Shown: positions 37,418 through 49,988 of the stretch, piece after piece
Layout of the letters: each line of letters begins with the position of its first letter
How positions within the stretch are numbered: the first letter of the stretch is position 1
Assembly: GCF_000711245.1 (NCBI RefSeq)
Contig: NZ_JOMH01000001.1
Location: 2,598,830-2,662,829, forward strand
Source of the DNA: Polycyclovorans algicola TG408
GTDB taxonomy: Bacteria > Pseudomonadota > Gammaproteobacteria > Nevskiales > Nevskiaceae
DNA length: 64,000 nt
Direction of reading: 5' to 3'
The notes under the pieces: generated by a model
Seen by the model: the letters and a program-made list of their open reading frames with translations, nothing else
What the model was told of the DNA's origin: nothing
Databases searched by the model: none
Position numbers and translations under genes: made by a program

Positions 37418-38362
37418 TCAGGGTTCGGGCGCCATCAGTGAGGCCACGTGCGCCGACGCCGCGCGGCCCAGGGCGGCCAGGTCATAGCCGCCTTCCAGGG
37501 CCGAAACCGCGCGATGCTGGGCGCTGGTCGCCGTGACCTGCAATACCTTGCGGGTCACCCAGGCAAAGTCGTCGTCAGTCAGGTTCAGCTCGGCCAGCGG
37601 GTCTTCGGTGTGGGCGTCAAAGCCAGCCGAGAACAACACCAACTCGGGGGCATGCGCTTCAAGCGCCGCCACCCAGGTCTGCGACACGCCGTGGCGAAAC
37701 TCCGCGCTGCTGTCGCCACGGCGCAGCATCAGGTTGCTCTGTCCGGCAGCGCTGCCCGCCGGGTACAGCAGCGGATACAGCGGGTACTGATAAAGCGAGC
37801 ACAACAGAATGCGCGGGTCATCGGCGACGATATCGGCGGTACCGTTGCCGTAGTGCACATCGAAATCGATGATCGCCACCCGCTGCAGGCCGTGCGCCTC
37901 CAGCGCATGCAGGGCCCCGATGGCGATGTTGTTGTAAAAACAAAAGCCCATTGCACGCCCGCGCTCGGCGTGGTGCCCCGGCGGGCGAACATTGCAGAAC
38001 GCCGCGTCGGCCGCGCCGCTCAGCACCCGGTCAACCGCCGCCACCACCGCACCGGCTGCGTGGCGGGCGGCATCAAGGCTGAGGTGGGTCATCACGGTGT
38101 CGGGGCAAACGGCGCGTTGTTGGCCGGCGGCGCGGGGCGCCATGCGGGCCAACCCGTCGAGCATCTCCGGCGTGTGCGCACGGGCCAGTTGCGCGTCGCT
38201 GGCCGGGCCGGCGGTCTGCCGTTGCAGGCGGTCGAGCAGACCGTCTGCGGCCAGTTGGCGCTCAATCGCGACCAGCCGCGCCGGCTGCTCGGGGTGTCCG
38301 TCGCCCATGTCATGCAGTGCGCACGCTGGGTGGGTGACGTAATCGGTGCGCCGTGCGCTCAT
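37418..38362 (-). CDS. HDAC-family deacetylase (AcuC / acetylpolyamine amidohydrolase type)
   Basis: The 314-residue protein is a zinc-dependent class I/II HDAC homologue. Catalytic and metal motifs are RPPGHHAERG (about 125), DFDVHYGNGT (about 165), AGFDAHTEDPLAEL (about 247) and the final EGGYDL. Its ATG overlaps the stop of the upstream acetyltransferase gene as ATGA, so the two are translationally coupled. It probably removes acetyl groups from lysines of metabolic enzymes such as acetyl-CoA synthetase, as AcuC does in Bacillus (family knowledge). Confidence 0.92.
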   Translation of the reverse strand: MSARRTDYVTHPACALHDMGDGHPEQPARLVAIERQLAADGLLDRLQRQTAGPASDAQLARAHTPEMLDGLARMAPRAAGQQRAVCPDTVMTHLSLDAARHAAGAVVAAVDRVLSGAADAAFCNVRPPGHHAERGRAMGFCFYNNIAIGALHALEAHGLQRVAIIDFDVHYGNGTADIVADDPRILLCSLYQYPLYPLLYPAGSAAGQSNLMLRRGDSSAEFRHGVSQTWVAALEAHAPELVLFSAGFDAHTEDPLAELNLTDDDFAWVTRKVLQVTATSAQHRAVSALEGGYDLAALGRAASAHVASLMAPEP

Positions 38363-41055
38363 GCGTCGCCCGCCGCCTGCGGCAGTGTGTACGTCACGCG
38401 CCTGACCCCCGGGTCCGCCGGACTGCGGGTCACGGTGAACCCCATTGATCGGCTCAACGACAGCATCACCTCGTTGTATTCGAGCACGTCGCCTATCACC
38501 GCCCGCACCCCCTGCGCCGCCGCGTAGTCGATGATCCGCGCCAACATGCGCCGCCCCATGCCCTGCCCGCGCACGCTCTGGCCGGTGATGATGGCGAACT
38601 CGGCTTGCTCGCGATCCGGATCGATGACCAGCCGCACCACGCCATGAATCTGTGCTTTGCCGGGCACGCCCGGTCCCACCAGGGCCAGGGCCATCTCGCG
38701 GTCGTAGTCGATCTGCGTCAGCCGCGCGGCGAAGCTGTGGCCCATCCCGTGCATGAAGGCGTGAAACCGCAGGTGCACCTCTTCCGGCGTCAGCCGACTG
38801 AACGCGGCCTGCAACTCGGGCTCATCCTCGGGGCGGATGGGGCGCAGCAACAGGCGGCGTCCGTCCGGCAGGTCGACGGTCTGCTCCAGCTCGCGCGGGT
38901 ACGGGCGGATGGCGAGGCGATCGACCTGGGGTCGCAGATGAATTCGGCAACGGGCATCGACCGCCACCAGGCCATCGGTCGTCAGCAGCAGCGGATTGAT
39001 GTCGAGTTCGCGCACCTGCGGCTGGTCGATCAGCAACTGCGAGAGCTTGACCAAAATCAACGCCAGTGCGTCACGGTCCAGCGCCTGCCGGCCCGGATGC
39101 TCAGCCAAAAGCCGAGCGACGCGGGTGCGGTCGATCAGGCGCCTGGCGAGCTGCAGGTTCAGCGGCGGCAGCGCCACGGCCGTGTCGGCGATCACTTCGG
39201 TGGCGGTGCCGCCGTGACCAAACAGAATGACCGGTCCAAACAGGGGGTCTTCGGCGATGCCCACCAGCAATTCGATGCCCTGCTGCGCGTCAACCATCGG
39301 TTGCACGGCAAAACCCTTGATGTGCAGCTTTGGATGCGTGGCGCGCAGCCGCACCTGCAATGCTGCGGTGGCTGCGCGCACTGCGTCGGGCCCGTCAAGA
39401 TTGAGCAGCACGCCACCGACCTCGGATTTGTCACGTCGCTCGTGCGTCACCACTTTGACGGCCACCGGCCGCGCCCAATCGAGCGCGATGGCGGCGGCCT
39501 CGTCCGGCGACTTGGCAAAGCGCTCATCAACCATCGGCACCTGATAGGCGCGCAGTAAAGCCGCGCATTGCGGACTGCTCAGCCAAGGCGATCCCGTCTT
39601 GACTGCCGCGTCGAGCACTTGCCGGCCTGACGCCGCATCGGGCGCGAAGTGCTCGGGCAGCGATGGCGGCGTTTCGAGCACCTCGGCCTGCACCTCGCGG
39701 TAGTGCACCAGGTGCAAGAACGCGGTCACCGCCTGGGCGGGCCCCTCGTAACTCGGCAGGCCATGGGTGATCAGCCAGCGGCGCGCGGCCTCGGCCGTGT
39801 GGGCGCCGACCCAGGCGGTCAGCACCGCAGCATTCGGGTGCGCGGCGGCGGCTTCGGCCACGACCCGCGTGGTGGCAAGGCTGTCGGCAACACCGGTCGG
39901 CGAGTTCAACACCAGCACGGTGGCGGTGTCGGGCTCGGCCAACAACACGTCGAGCGCGGCGCGATAACGTTGGGCGTCGGCATCGCCGACTAGGTCGATC
40001 GGGTTGCGGCCTGACCAGCTTCGGGGCAGTACCGCGTCCAGCCGCTGGCGCATGGCAGGTGATAGCTCAGCCAGCTCGCCGCCCTGCCCGCGCAAGGCGT
40101 CGGCCGCCAGCAACCCCAGTCCGGCGCTGTTACTGACGATGGTCAGCCTGCGCCCGTAACGTCGCGGTGCCGAGGCCAGGGTGGCGGCGGCATCGAACAG
40201 GTCCTCAAGCCGGTCGACACGCACAATGCCCGAACGACGCAGCGCCGCGCCATAGACGGCATCAGCGTCCATCAACGCTGCGGTGTGCGTCTGGGGGTCT
40301 GCAGGCAGCACCGCATAGCGGCCTGCCTTGACGGCGATGATGGGCTTCTGACGGGATGCCGCCCGCGCCGCCGATAGAAATTTGCGCGGCGCGCTGAGGG
40401 TTTCCATGTACAGAAGAATGGCCCCGGTATCGCGGTCCATTGCCAGATAATCCAGCATGTCGCCGAAGTCGACATCGGCCATGTCACCCAACGACACGAG
40501 ATGCGAAAAGCCAATCTCGCGCGGCGCGGCCCAGTCGAGCACCGCTGAAATGACCGCGCCTGACTGGGTCACGAACGCCAGGCGCCCGGCGCGCAGCGGC
40601 AGATGGGCAAAGCTGGCGTTCAGGCCGCTGGCGGTGGCCGCCACGCCCAAACAATTCGGCCCGATGATGCGCATCAGACTGGGCCGCGCCGCATCAAGAA
40701 TCTGTTGTTGCAGACGCTGGCGAGCAGCATCTTCCAGCTCACCGAAACCGGCGGTGATGATGATGGCGCCGCGGGTGCCGCGCTCGGCAAGTTGTTTGAT
40801 CAGCCCCGGCACCACCTCGGGCGGGGTGGCAATGACCGCAAGCTCAGGCGTCTCGGGTAACGCGGCCACCGAGGCGTAGACCGGCCGGCCGCGCAAGGTC
40901 TGTAAGCGTGGGTGGACCAGATCAATCCGCTCGGGATCGCCGCCGTCCAACAGGTTGCCGGCCAGCACCGACCCCACCGATCGCTCGCGCGCACTGGCAC
41001 CGATCAGGGCGATGCGCCGAGGCTTGAACAACGCGTCCAGGTTGCGGGTGGTCAT
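38359..41055 (-). CDS. Pat/PatZ-type protein lysine acetyltransferase (NDP-forming acyl-CoA synthetase + GNAT)
   Basis: This 898-residue protein has the full layout of Salmonella Pat / E. coli PatZ. First comes a CoA-binding Rossmann domain (RRIALIGASARERSVGSVL, about 13). The NDP-forming ligase domains follow (RIIGPNCLGVAA, FVTQSGAVISAVLDWA, LVSLGDMADVDFGDML), then an ATP-grasp region and a C-terminal GNAT domain (about 740-890, with SVRGQGMGRRMLARIIDYA). Pat proteins acetylate and inactivate acetyl-CoA synthetase. In most genomes the deacetylase is a sirtuin elsewhere; here an HDAC-type gene overlaps it by 4 bases. Confidence 0.93.
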   Translation of the reverse strand: MTTRNLDALFKPRRIALIGASARERSVGSVLAGNLLDGGDPERIDLVHPRLQTLRGRPVYASVAALPETPELAVIATPPEVVPGLIKQLAERGTRGAIIITAGFGELEDAARQRLQQQILDAARPSLMRIIGPNCLGVAATASGLNASFAHLPLRAGRLAFVTQSGAVISAVLDWAAPREIGFSHLVSLGDMADVDFGDMLDYLAMDRDTGAILLYMETLSAPRKFLSAARAASRQKPIIAVKAGRYAVLPADPQTHTAALMDADAVYGAALRRSGIVRVDRLEDLFDAAATLASAPRRYGRRLTIVSNSAGLGLLAADALRGQGGELAELSPAMRQRLDAVLPRSWSGRNPIDLVGDADAQRYRAALDVLLAEPDTATVLVLNSPTGVADSLATTRVVAEAAAAHPNAAVLTAWVGAHTAEAARRWLITHGLPSYEGPAQAVTAFLHLVHYREVQAEVLETPPSLPEHFAPDAASGRQVLDAAVKTGSPWLSSPQCAALLRAYQVPMVDERFAKSPDEAAAIALDWARPVAVKVVTHERRDKSEVGGVLLNLDGPDAVRAATAALQVRLRATHPKLHIKGFAVQPMVDAQQGIELLVGIAEDPLFGPVILFGHGGTATEVIADTAVALPPLNLQLARRLIDRTRVARLLAEHPGRQALDRDALALILVKLSQLLIDQPQVRELDINPLLLTTDGLVAVDARCRIHLRPQVDRLAIRPYPRELEQTVDLPDGRRLLLRPIRPEDEPELQAAFSRLTPEEVHLRFHAFMHGMGHSFAARLTQIDYDREMALALVGPGVPGKAQIHGVVRLVIDPDREQAEFAIITGQSVRGQGMGRRMLARIIDYAAAQGVRAVIGDVLEYNEVMLSLSRSMGFTVTRSPADPGVRRVTYTLPQAAGDA

Positions 41056-41200
41056 GGGTCTCGAAGCGTACGGGCCACAACCCTGACGTTAACGCCGAAT
41101 CGCCTGACGCGTTGCATGACGACATTGGGTTGGCCGCACACGAGGGACAAGGCGGCTAGTGTTCATTGAGTTCAGTCAGCACTGATCAAATGATCGGGTC

Positions 41201-44270
<3,070 letters not shown>

Positions 44271-44274
<4 letters not shown>

Positions 44275-45296
44275 GCGGTGCGGCTCAGCAACATCGCATC
44301 GCCATAACTGAAAAATCGGTACCGCTGCGCGATGGCGTGCGCGTAAGCCGACCTGATGCGCGTGTGGCCGGCGAATGCGCTGACCAGCATGAGCAAGGTT
44401 GACTCGGGCAGGTGGAAATTGGTCAACATACGATCCACCACGCGAAACCGGTAGCCGGGGGTGATGAACAAATGCGTGTCACGTTGCTCAATGCGCGGCA
44501 GCCCGTCTTCATCGGCTGCGCTTTCGAGCGCCCGGCAGACGGTGGTCCCCACCGCAACAACCTTGCCCCCCGCGCGCCGCGTCTGGTCAATCGCGTCGCG
44601 GGTGGACTGTGGAATCTCGTAGGACTCGGCGTGCATGCGATGTTCGCGCAGGTCGGTAACCCGAACGGGCTGAAATGTGCCGGCGCCCACATGCAGGGTC
44701 ACGGTGGCCCGCCGAACGCCGCGCACGTCCAGGGCCTTCAACAGCGCCGCATCGAAATGCAAGCTGGCAGTGGGCGCCGCAACCGCGCCGGGCACGCTGG
44801 CAAATACCGTCTGGTAGCGCACGGCATCGTCGGCGTCAGGCGCATGGCGAATGTACGGCGGCAAGGGCAATTTGCCGCAGCGCTCCAGAAACGCCAGCAC
44901 CGTCTCGTCCGTGTGCTCAAGCGTCAATTCGAAGAAGGCGCCGTCATGCGCCAGCACGCGTACCGGCGCACCTTCGACCGTCAGGACCTCACCAACCTTG
45001 GGCGCCCGGCTGAAAGCCAGCTGCGCCAAGAACCGCTGCGCGTCCAACACCCGCTCGACCATCACCTGAATTTTGCCGCCGCTGGGCCGCTGTCCGAAAA
45101 GGCGCGCTGGCACGACGCGGGTGTCGTTCACCACGAGCAAATCGCCGGGCGACAGAAGGTCCGGCAGCGATGACACCTGCCGGTCTTCCAGCGACGCGTC
45201 GGCCAGCACCAGCAGACGCGCCTGCGAGCGCTCGGCGAGCGGCCGTTGCGCGATCAACTCGGGCGGCAGGTGGTAATTGAAGTCGGACAATTGCAT
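44271..45296 (-). CDS. queA: S-adenosylmethionine:tRNA ribosyltransferase-isomerase QueA
   Basis: QueA converts preQ1 in tRNA to epoxyqueuosine with the ribosyl part of SAM. The 341-residue protein shows [22 protein letters not shown] at the start, [20 protein letters not shown] near 57, [27 protein letters not shown] (about 175), [11 protein letters not shown] and the C-terminal [18 protein letters not shown]. It opens the coupled operon queA - membrane protein - tgt. Confidence 0.97.
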
Positions 45297-45342
45297 GAAG
45301 GCGTGGCGACAAATGTGCCGCTCAGATCGATCAAAGGCCGCG

Positions 45343-45348
45343 TATAAT
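45343..45348 (+). promoter_or_regulatory. Promoter -10 for tRNA-Leu
   Basis: A perfect TATAAT lies 16 bases before the mature tRNA, followed by the GC-rich GCCGCGC discriminator typical of stable-RNA promoters. The -35 is weak (GCTCAG at 17 bases). It lies in the short gap divergent from queA. Confidence 0.6.
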
Positions 45349-45363
45349 GCCGCGCTTGCCCGT

Positions 45364-45450
45364 GCCTGGGTGGCGGAATCGGTAGACGCAGGGGATTCAA
45401 AATCCCCCGCACGTGAGTGTGTGAGAGTTCGAGTCTCTCCCTAGGCACCA
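45364..45450 (+). tRNA. tRNA-Leu (anticodon CAA)
   Basis: This is an 87-base class II tRNA with acceptor GCCTGGG pairing CCTAGGC (one G-T), discriminator A and encoded CCA. The anticodon arm GGGGA-TTCAAAA-TCCCC puts CAA at 34-36, reading UUG. The long variable arm follows (GCACGTGAGTGTGT). The T arm has GTTCGAGTC. Confidence 0.96.
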
Positions 45451-45495
45451 TATTCGTTTCACGCTGGTGATTTGACAGACTCACCCTGTCGCCAG

Positions 45496-45521
45496 AAAGG
45501 CCCGCCCGAGCGGGCCTTTTT
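45496..45521 (+). terminator. Terminator after tRNA-Leu
   Basis: AAAGGCCCGC-CCGA-GCGGGCCTTTT forms a 10-base stem with T tract, 46 bases past the tRNA end. Confidence 0.88.
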
Positions 45522-45560
45522 CGTTTCATGGCGCAGCCCCCGTCGGAACGGCGCAGTCAT

Positions 45561-45591
45561 AAAAAAACCCGGCGCTCATTGAGCGCCGGGC
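45561..45591 (-). terminator. Terminator of OmpA-like B
   Basis: Read on the minus strand it is GCCCGGCGCT-CAAT-GAGCGCCGGG-TTTTTTT, identical in stem and loop to the terminator after OmpA-like copy C at 14822. Confidence 0.92.
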
Positions 45592-45618
45592 AGTGGTTTC
45601 GACGTTCTAAGGAGGGAC

Positions 45619-47085
45619 TTAGAAGTCGAACAAGTCGTCGAGTGCCTCGTCGGTGTCATCGCTGCTATCACTTTCAGAGGCCGGCGCGGCGGTGGGCTCC
45701 GGGGTCGTTTCCGGCTCGGGCAAGTCGGCTTCCTCGGGCACCTCACTGGCAGGCGCATCGTCGGTCAGCGCGTCAAGACCACCATCATCGACCGGCGCGG
45801 GTTCGTCAGCCGGGGCCGCTGAGCCGCCGCCGGACGACCGCACGGCCGTCCCACCCACAATCCGCAGCTCGACGCGGCGGTTGCGGTCCTGACCTTCAGC
45901 GGTCTCGTTGTCGCCAATCGGCCGTTCAAGGCCATAGCCCACGGTGGTCAGTCGGTTCTCGGCAATGCCGTTGCCCACCAGATAGTCACGAACGCTCTTG
46001 GCACGACGCTCGGACAACTGCTGGTTGTAGTCGGCCGCCCCACGGCTGTCAGTGTGACCCCCAACTTCGACTTCGACGTCTTCGAACTCCTTGAGGTCAC
46101 GCACCACGTCATCGAGCAACGTCTGGGCATTGACGGTCAGCGATGCCTCGTTGGTGTCGAAGTTGACCCCCCGCAGCACGATCGAATCACCGACGCCGCA
46201 GCCCTCAAGCGACGGCACACCGCCATTGCTGACCTCCCCGCAGGCGGGAGGTGGCGGTGGCAACGGGCATCCGACGGCATCAACCTCTTCTCCGCGCGGC
46301 GTGTTCGGACACTGGTCCCGATCATCATTCACACCGTCGCCGTCACTGTCGACGACCACGGCAACCGGCTCAGGCGTTGGTGGCGGTGGCGGTGGCGGAA
46401 GCCCGCGCATCGGCATGTGCAGACCGACGTTCAGCAGGATGTCCTTGAACGTGTCGGGTGCTGCAATGTCGGGAATGTTGTCGCTTTCACGCTCAGTGAA
46501 ACGATCACTCAGCCGATACAGCGTCTCAACACGCAGCCCGTACTCGTAGTTGCCCCAGCGAAGTGGGTAGACGTAGCCAATGCCGCCCTGAACATTGGCG
46601 GTGTTGAAGCCATCGTTGCCTTCAACCGGGCGCGGCGAACGTTCAAACGGGTAGTCCTGGTAGCGCGAGGCGCCGACGCCCACCAAGCCGTAGAGGAACT
46701 GCACTGAGTCGAATGGATAGACCAAGACGTTGAAGATGAAATGGCCGAGCTTGACGCTGTCCTCGCTGTTGTAGCCAAAACCGGCTTCCAGGCCATAAAC
46801 CTGGTTGCGATAACCGAGCAGGGCATTGATGCCAGGGCCGCCGTCGAGGACCGGATCACTTTGTGAAAAACGATATTGGCCGAGCACCGCCCCGTACGAG
46901 CCGTCGAAAAGCGGACGATTGAGCAGGTCCACAACGTTACGAGCAGCGGCGCCTTGTTCGGCTTCGTTGCCACCGCCACCACCGCCACCACCGCCGTCGC
47001 CGTATTGCGCCTGGGCAAAACCCGGCAACAGAACGCTGCATGCGAGCAGCGCACTGGCACATGTTGTCAAACGAAATTTAGTCAT
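45619..47085 (-). CDS. OmpA-like protein B: barrel, TSP3 motif, peptidoglycan-binding domain, acidic tail
   Basis: This 488-residue paralogue of the protein at 27351 has a signal peptide (FAQA), then a mature N-terminus with nine consecutive Gly (YGDGGGGGGGGGN). A barrel, a poly-Pro linker, DSDGDGVNDDRDQCPNTP, two linker Cys, an OmpA_C domain (HTDSRGAADYNQQLSERRAKSV, NRRVEL) and an acidic tail ending DEALDDLFDF follow. ATG 47085 follows AGGGAACC. It lies 87 bases downstream of TonB receptor B on the same strand and is probably cotranscribed with it. Confidence 0.9.
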   Translation of the reverse strand: MTKFRLTTCASALLACSVLLPGFAQAQYGDGGGGGGGGGNEAEQGAAARNVVDLLNRPLFDGSYGAVLGQYRFSQSDPVLDGGPGINALLGYRNQVYGLEAGFGYNSEDSVKLGHFIFNVLVYPFDSVQFLYGLVGVGASRYQDYPFERSPRPVEGNDGFNTANVQGGIGYVYPLRWGNYEYGLRVETLYRLSDRFTERESDNIPDIAAPDTFKDILLNVGLHMPMRGLPPPPPPPTPEPVAVVVDSDGDGVNDDRDQCPNTPRGEEVDAVGCPLPPPPPACGEVSNGGVPSLEGCGVGDSIVLRGVNFDTNEASLTVNAQTLLDDVVRDLKEFEDVEVEVGGHTDSRGAADYNQQLSERRAKSVRDYLVGNGIAENRLTTVGYGLERPIGDNETAEGQDRNRRVELRIVGGTAVRSSGGGSAAPADEPAPVDDGGLDALTDDAPASEVPEEADLPEPETTPEPTAAPASESDSSDDTDEALDDLFDF

Positions 47086-47172
47086 GACTGGTTCCCTGAT
47101 ATGTCGTTTGGGTCGCGGCGCCTGCAGACTCCGGACGCCGCGCCCTGGTCGAATTGTTGGTTGCAAGTGGAC

Positions 47173-49644
47173 TTAGAAAGTCCACTGAAACTTGAGGCCC
47201 AGGATGCGCGGCGGCCCGAGAGTCGCCAACATGCCGGGGTCCAGAATCAGAGTGCCGGTGGTGTAGAACTCGTCGGTCAGGTTCTCGGCCGACAGCGTGG
47301 TCCGCAGGCGATACCGCTCCCAGTAATGGCTCAGCTGTGCGTTGACGGTCGTGTAGGCCGGCTGTTCATAACGCGGATCTTCAGAGGCCACATAGAAGAA
47401 GCCAGAGTTGTGGTAGACATTGGTGCTGGCCTCAAACGTACCACCGGGAATCAACCACACATTGGCCAGCGACACCGAACCGGAAAAGTCCGGCGTGCGG
47501 GTGACGCGGTTGCCGGTGTAATCGTTGAGGTTGTCGAGGAAGATGCCGGTGGTCGGGTCTTGACCGTCGCCGTTGGTGTACTCGGTGTATTCGGCGTCTA
47601 GGAACGCACCATTCACCGTCAGTGACAGGCCGTCGAACATGCTCGGGAACAGGTCCACGATTACGTCGAAGTCAAAGCCGATCGAACGCGCGTCACCGGC
47701 GACGTCCAGCGACAGTGCGCCACCGTTGAGCAATGAGATGAACTGCGTCTGCAGGTTCTCGATTTCGTAGTGGAAGATTGCCGCCGTGTAGCGCATCGAC
47801 CCTTCAAACAACGAACCCTTGATGCCCAACTCCACCGCTTGGATGGTTTCCTCCGGCACATAAGCCGGCGGCAGATAGAACGCAAAGGCGTTGAACGAGT
47901 GCGCCTTCACCGCTTCCTGTGCCGACAGGAAAATCAGGGTGTCGTCGTCAAACGGACGGAAGTCCAGTGAGATCTTCGGGGTGAACGCCCGAGTTGAGTC
48001 ACTGTCGGGCCGGAAGTTGTCGGTTGGAATACCGAGCGCCGTGCCGCCGCGCGCATCACGCGCCTGCTGCCAATCCAGCACCTCGGTCCGGAAGCCGATC
48101 TCGCCGGGTACGCCGACACGAATGGCGGTTCGCGAATCCAAAACGCCACGGAATTCATCTTGATAGCGGCCACCCAGCGTCAGCGAGAACCAGTCCGTAA
48201 TCTTAAACGTGGTTTGGAGAAACACTGACACCGATTCGGTTTCGACTAAGCCGGTGTTAGACAGCGCATAGCTGGGGAAACCGGCGGTGAGATCATCAAC
48301 CAACGGAATCGCCGGAAGCACCAAATCGGTACCCGCAACAACGATATCTGGAATCTCGACGAGACCCAGGAAAGTCTGAGCGCCCAGATTTTGAGGGTCC
48401 AGACCTCCAACAGTCAGTTCCACTGGGTCAAAGCCCTGATCGTTCTGAAAGAAGAAGGCGCCAGCCGTCCAGGTCAACCAGTCCGAGCCCCACGAGGTTT
48501 CGTTGGACAAAAACTGGATTTCGGCCTCGTTGATCTTGGCGTAGTGCCGATGCACGATGAACTCTGCAAATGTTTGCTCGCTACCGTCGTAGTCGTAGTT
48601 GTAAGGGTTGCTGTGAAGCTGCTTGCTCAAAATCAACTTGGTATCGAACGGTTCGGCATTGTAAATGGCCGTGACCGAGCCCACCAGGGAGCTCAAGTGC
48701 CCATACATATCGAGGTCGGTTTGCGGTGAGCGCGCACGTTCCTTGACCCCGTCTATGCCCAGGACCTGACCGAGCGGTGTCGGGTTAATGTTGGCCGCCA
48801 AGGTCGAGGTGCCCTCGCGCTTCGAGCCAAAGATCGTGGCGCGCATTTCCAGATTGTCGGTGGGAATCCAGCGGAACTTGAAACGACCGCTGAAGGTGGT
48901 CTTGGCCGGCACCGGCCCACCGGCGATGCTCGCGTCTTCGGACCATTGCTGGGCGTCGTACTCGTAAAATGCCGAGACGTTCATCGCAAAGTTGTCGGTC
49001 ACCGGCATGTTGGCAAAGATTGTCGTCTTGTTGATCGACAGATCGTTGCGGCTGCTGTAACTGCCGCTAAAGTTGTCGACCGTGATGCTGCGGTCATCAA
49101 AGTCGGGCTCTTTGGTGATGACGTTGATCGCACCGGCAATCGCATTGCGGCCAAACAGGGTGCCCTGCGGACCCTTCAGCACTTCGACGCGCTCAACGCC
49201 GCCCAAGTCTTGAATCAGCGATGGCGTGAAGGAGTAGTACACCCCGTCGACGTAGCTGGCGACGCTGGGGTCGGAGGTCAACCACGCTTCGGAGCCAATG
49301 CCGCGAAGGAAGACGCTGGCAAAGTCGCCGGCCTGTACGCCGAAGTCCAGACCTGGCGTGACCTTCATCAGGTCGAGCGTTGATTTCACACCGCGGGCAT
49401 CCAGCGCATCAGCGCTGAAGGCCTGCACAGAAATCGGCACGTCTGAAAGGTTTTCTTCACGCTTCTGCGCGGTGACCACTATTTCTTCAACCGACCGCGA
49501 CAACCGGCGCCGGGGTGCGGGCTCAGCCGCCGCATCGGTCTCGGTGTCGACTTCGGCCGCACTTGGCGCGTCGTCTTGGCCGTAAAGCGGCGTTAGCGCA
49601 AACGTCAACGCAGCTGCAACGCTGGCATGAACCAGTTTTCTCAT
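47173..49644 (-). CDS. TonB-dependent outer-membrane receptor B
   Basis: The 823-residue protein has a signal peptide (LTPLYGQ), a short acidic segment, then the plug EEIVVTAQKREENLSDVP, FLRGIGSEAWLTSDPSVASYVDGVYY and VEVLKGPQGTLFGRNAIAGAINV. The barrel ends in KFQWTF. Many blocks are shared with receptor A (for example QTQFISLLNGGAL against QTQYISLLSGGAL, and YHNSGFFYVAS against YYNSGFFYSAS), so the two are paralogues. GAGGAGGG precedes ATG 49644. A 344-base divergent gap upstream holds a palindrome and no gene. The ligand is unknown. Confidence 0.95.
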   Translation of the reverse strand: MRKLVHASVAAALTFALTPLYGQDDAPSAAEVDTETDAAAEPAPRRRLSRSVEEIVVTAQKREENLSDVPISVQAFSADALDARGVKSTLDLMKVTPGLDFGVQAGDFASVFLRGIGSEAWLTSDPSVASYVDGVYYSFTPSLIQDLGGVERVEVLKGPQGTLFGRNAIAGAINVITKEPDFDDRSITVDNFSGSYSSRNDLSINKTTIFANMPVTDNFAMNVSAFYEYDAQQWSEDASIAGGPVPAKTTFSGRFKFRWIPTDNLEMRATIFGSKREGTSTLAANINPTPLGQVLGIDGVKERARSPQTDLDMYGHLSSLVGSVTAIYNAEPFDTKLILSKQLHSNPYNYDYDGSEQTFAEFIVHRHYAKINEAEIQFLSNETSWGSDWLTWTAGAFFFQNDQGFDPVELTVGGLDPQNLGAQTFLGLVEIPDIVVAGTDLVLPAIPLVDDLTAGFPSYALSNTGLVETESVSVFLQTTFKITDWFSLTLGGRYQDEFRGVLDSRTAIRVGVPGEIGFRTEVLDWQQARDARGGTALGIPTDNFRPDSDSTRAFTPKISLDFRPFDDDTLIFLSAQEAVKAHSFNAFAFYLPPAYVPEETIQAVELGIKGSLFEGSMRYTAAIFHYEIENLQTQFISLLNGGALSLDVAGDARSIGFDFDVIVDLFPSMFDGLSLTVNGAFLDAEYTEYTNGDGQDPTTGIFLDNLNDYTGNRVTRTPDFSGSVSLANVWLIPGGTFEASTNVYHNSGFFYVASEDPRYEQPAYTTVNAQLSHYWERYRLRTTLSAENLTDEFYTTGTLILDPGMLATLGPPRILGLKFQWTF

Positions 49645-49679
49645 CTTGCCCTCCTCAGGATGTCAATCCGCACGTACTG

Positions 49680-49695
49680 CACTGAATGTTCAGTG
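49680..49695. promoter_or_regulatory. Palindrome upstream of TonB receptor B
   Basis: CACTGAA-TG-TTCAGTG has perfect 7-base arms, 36 bases before the receptor start. It is of the size and symmetry of TetR-family operators. It contains TGTTCA, as does the palindrome before the dikinase at 21881. Confidence 0.5.
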
Positions 49696-49830
49696 CTTGT
49701 TTTTGCCGCCTGTCGGTCTTCCGGCTCGTTGAATTGGCATCAACTGACCGCTGACTTAACATCGACGCTTCGACACTTTCTTCTAAGATCAGAAACGTAT
49801 CACACCGTATTCCTACGACACAATACTTTC

Positions 49831-49859
49831 TTGACATGTTTCTGGCGAGTGTCTTTTAC
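49831..49859 (+). promoter_or_regulatory. Possible promoter for the tandem NTF2-like gene
   Basis: A perfect TTGACA is followed after 17 bases by TTTTAC, a weak -10. It points at the gene starting at 49989. Only the -35 is convincing. Confidence 0.25.
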
Positions 49860-49988
49860 GTGGTGCAGCGTGCAAGAGGCTTCGCGACCGATCGATGCTT
49901 GGTAACAGTGCGTATCAATTGATCTGTGCCGACAGCGACAAGCGCGCCCATCCGGCGCCCATAACAATTAATTTGGAGAACCTTCGTC

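Noticed and set aside
45451-45620. Possible attachment site or integrase scar at the tRNA-Leu 3' end
   Set aside because: No direct repeat of the tRNA 3' end and no integrase are seen; the region holds two ordinary terminators.
49645-49988. Possible small gene in the divergent gap between receptor B and the tandem NTF2 gene
   Set aside because: The available frames cross the receptor's ribosome site and the palindrome, and look like promoter DNA rather than coding sequence.
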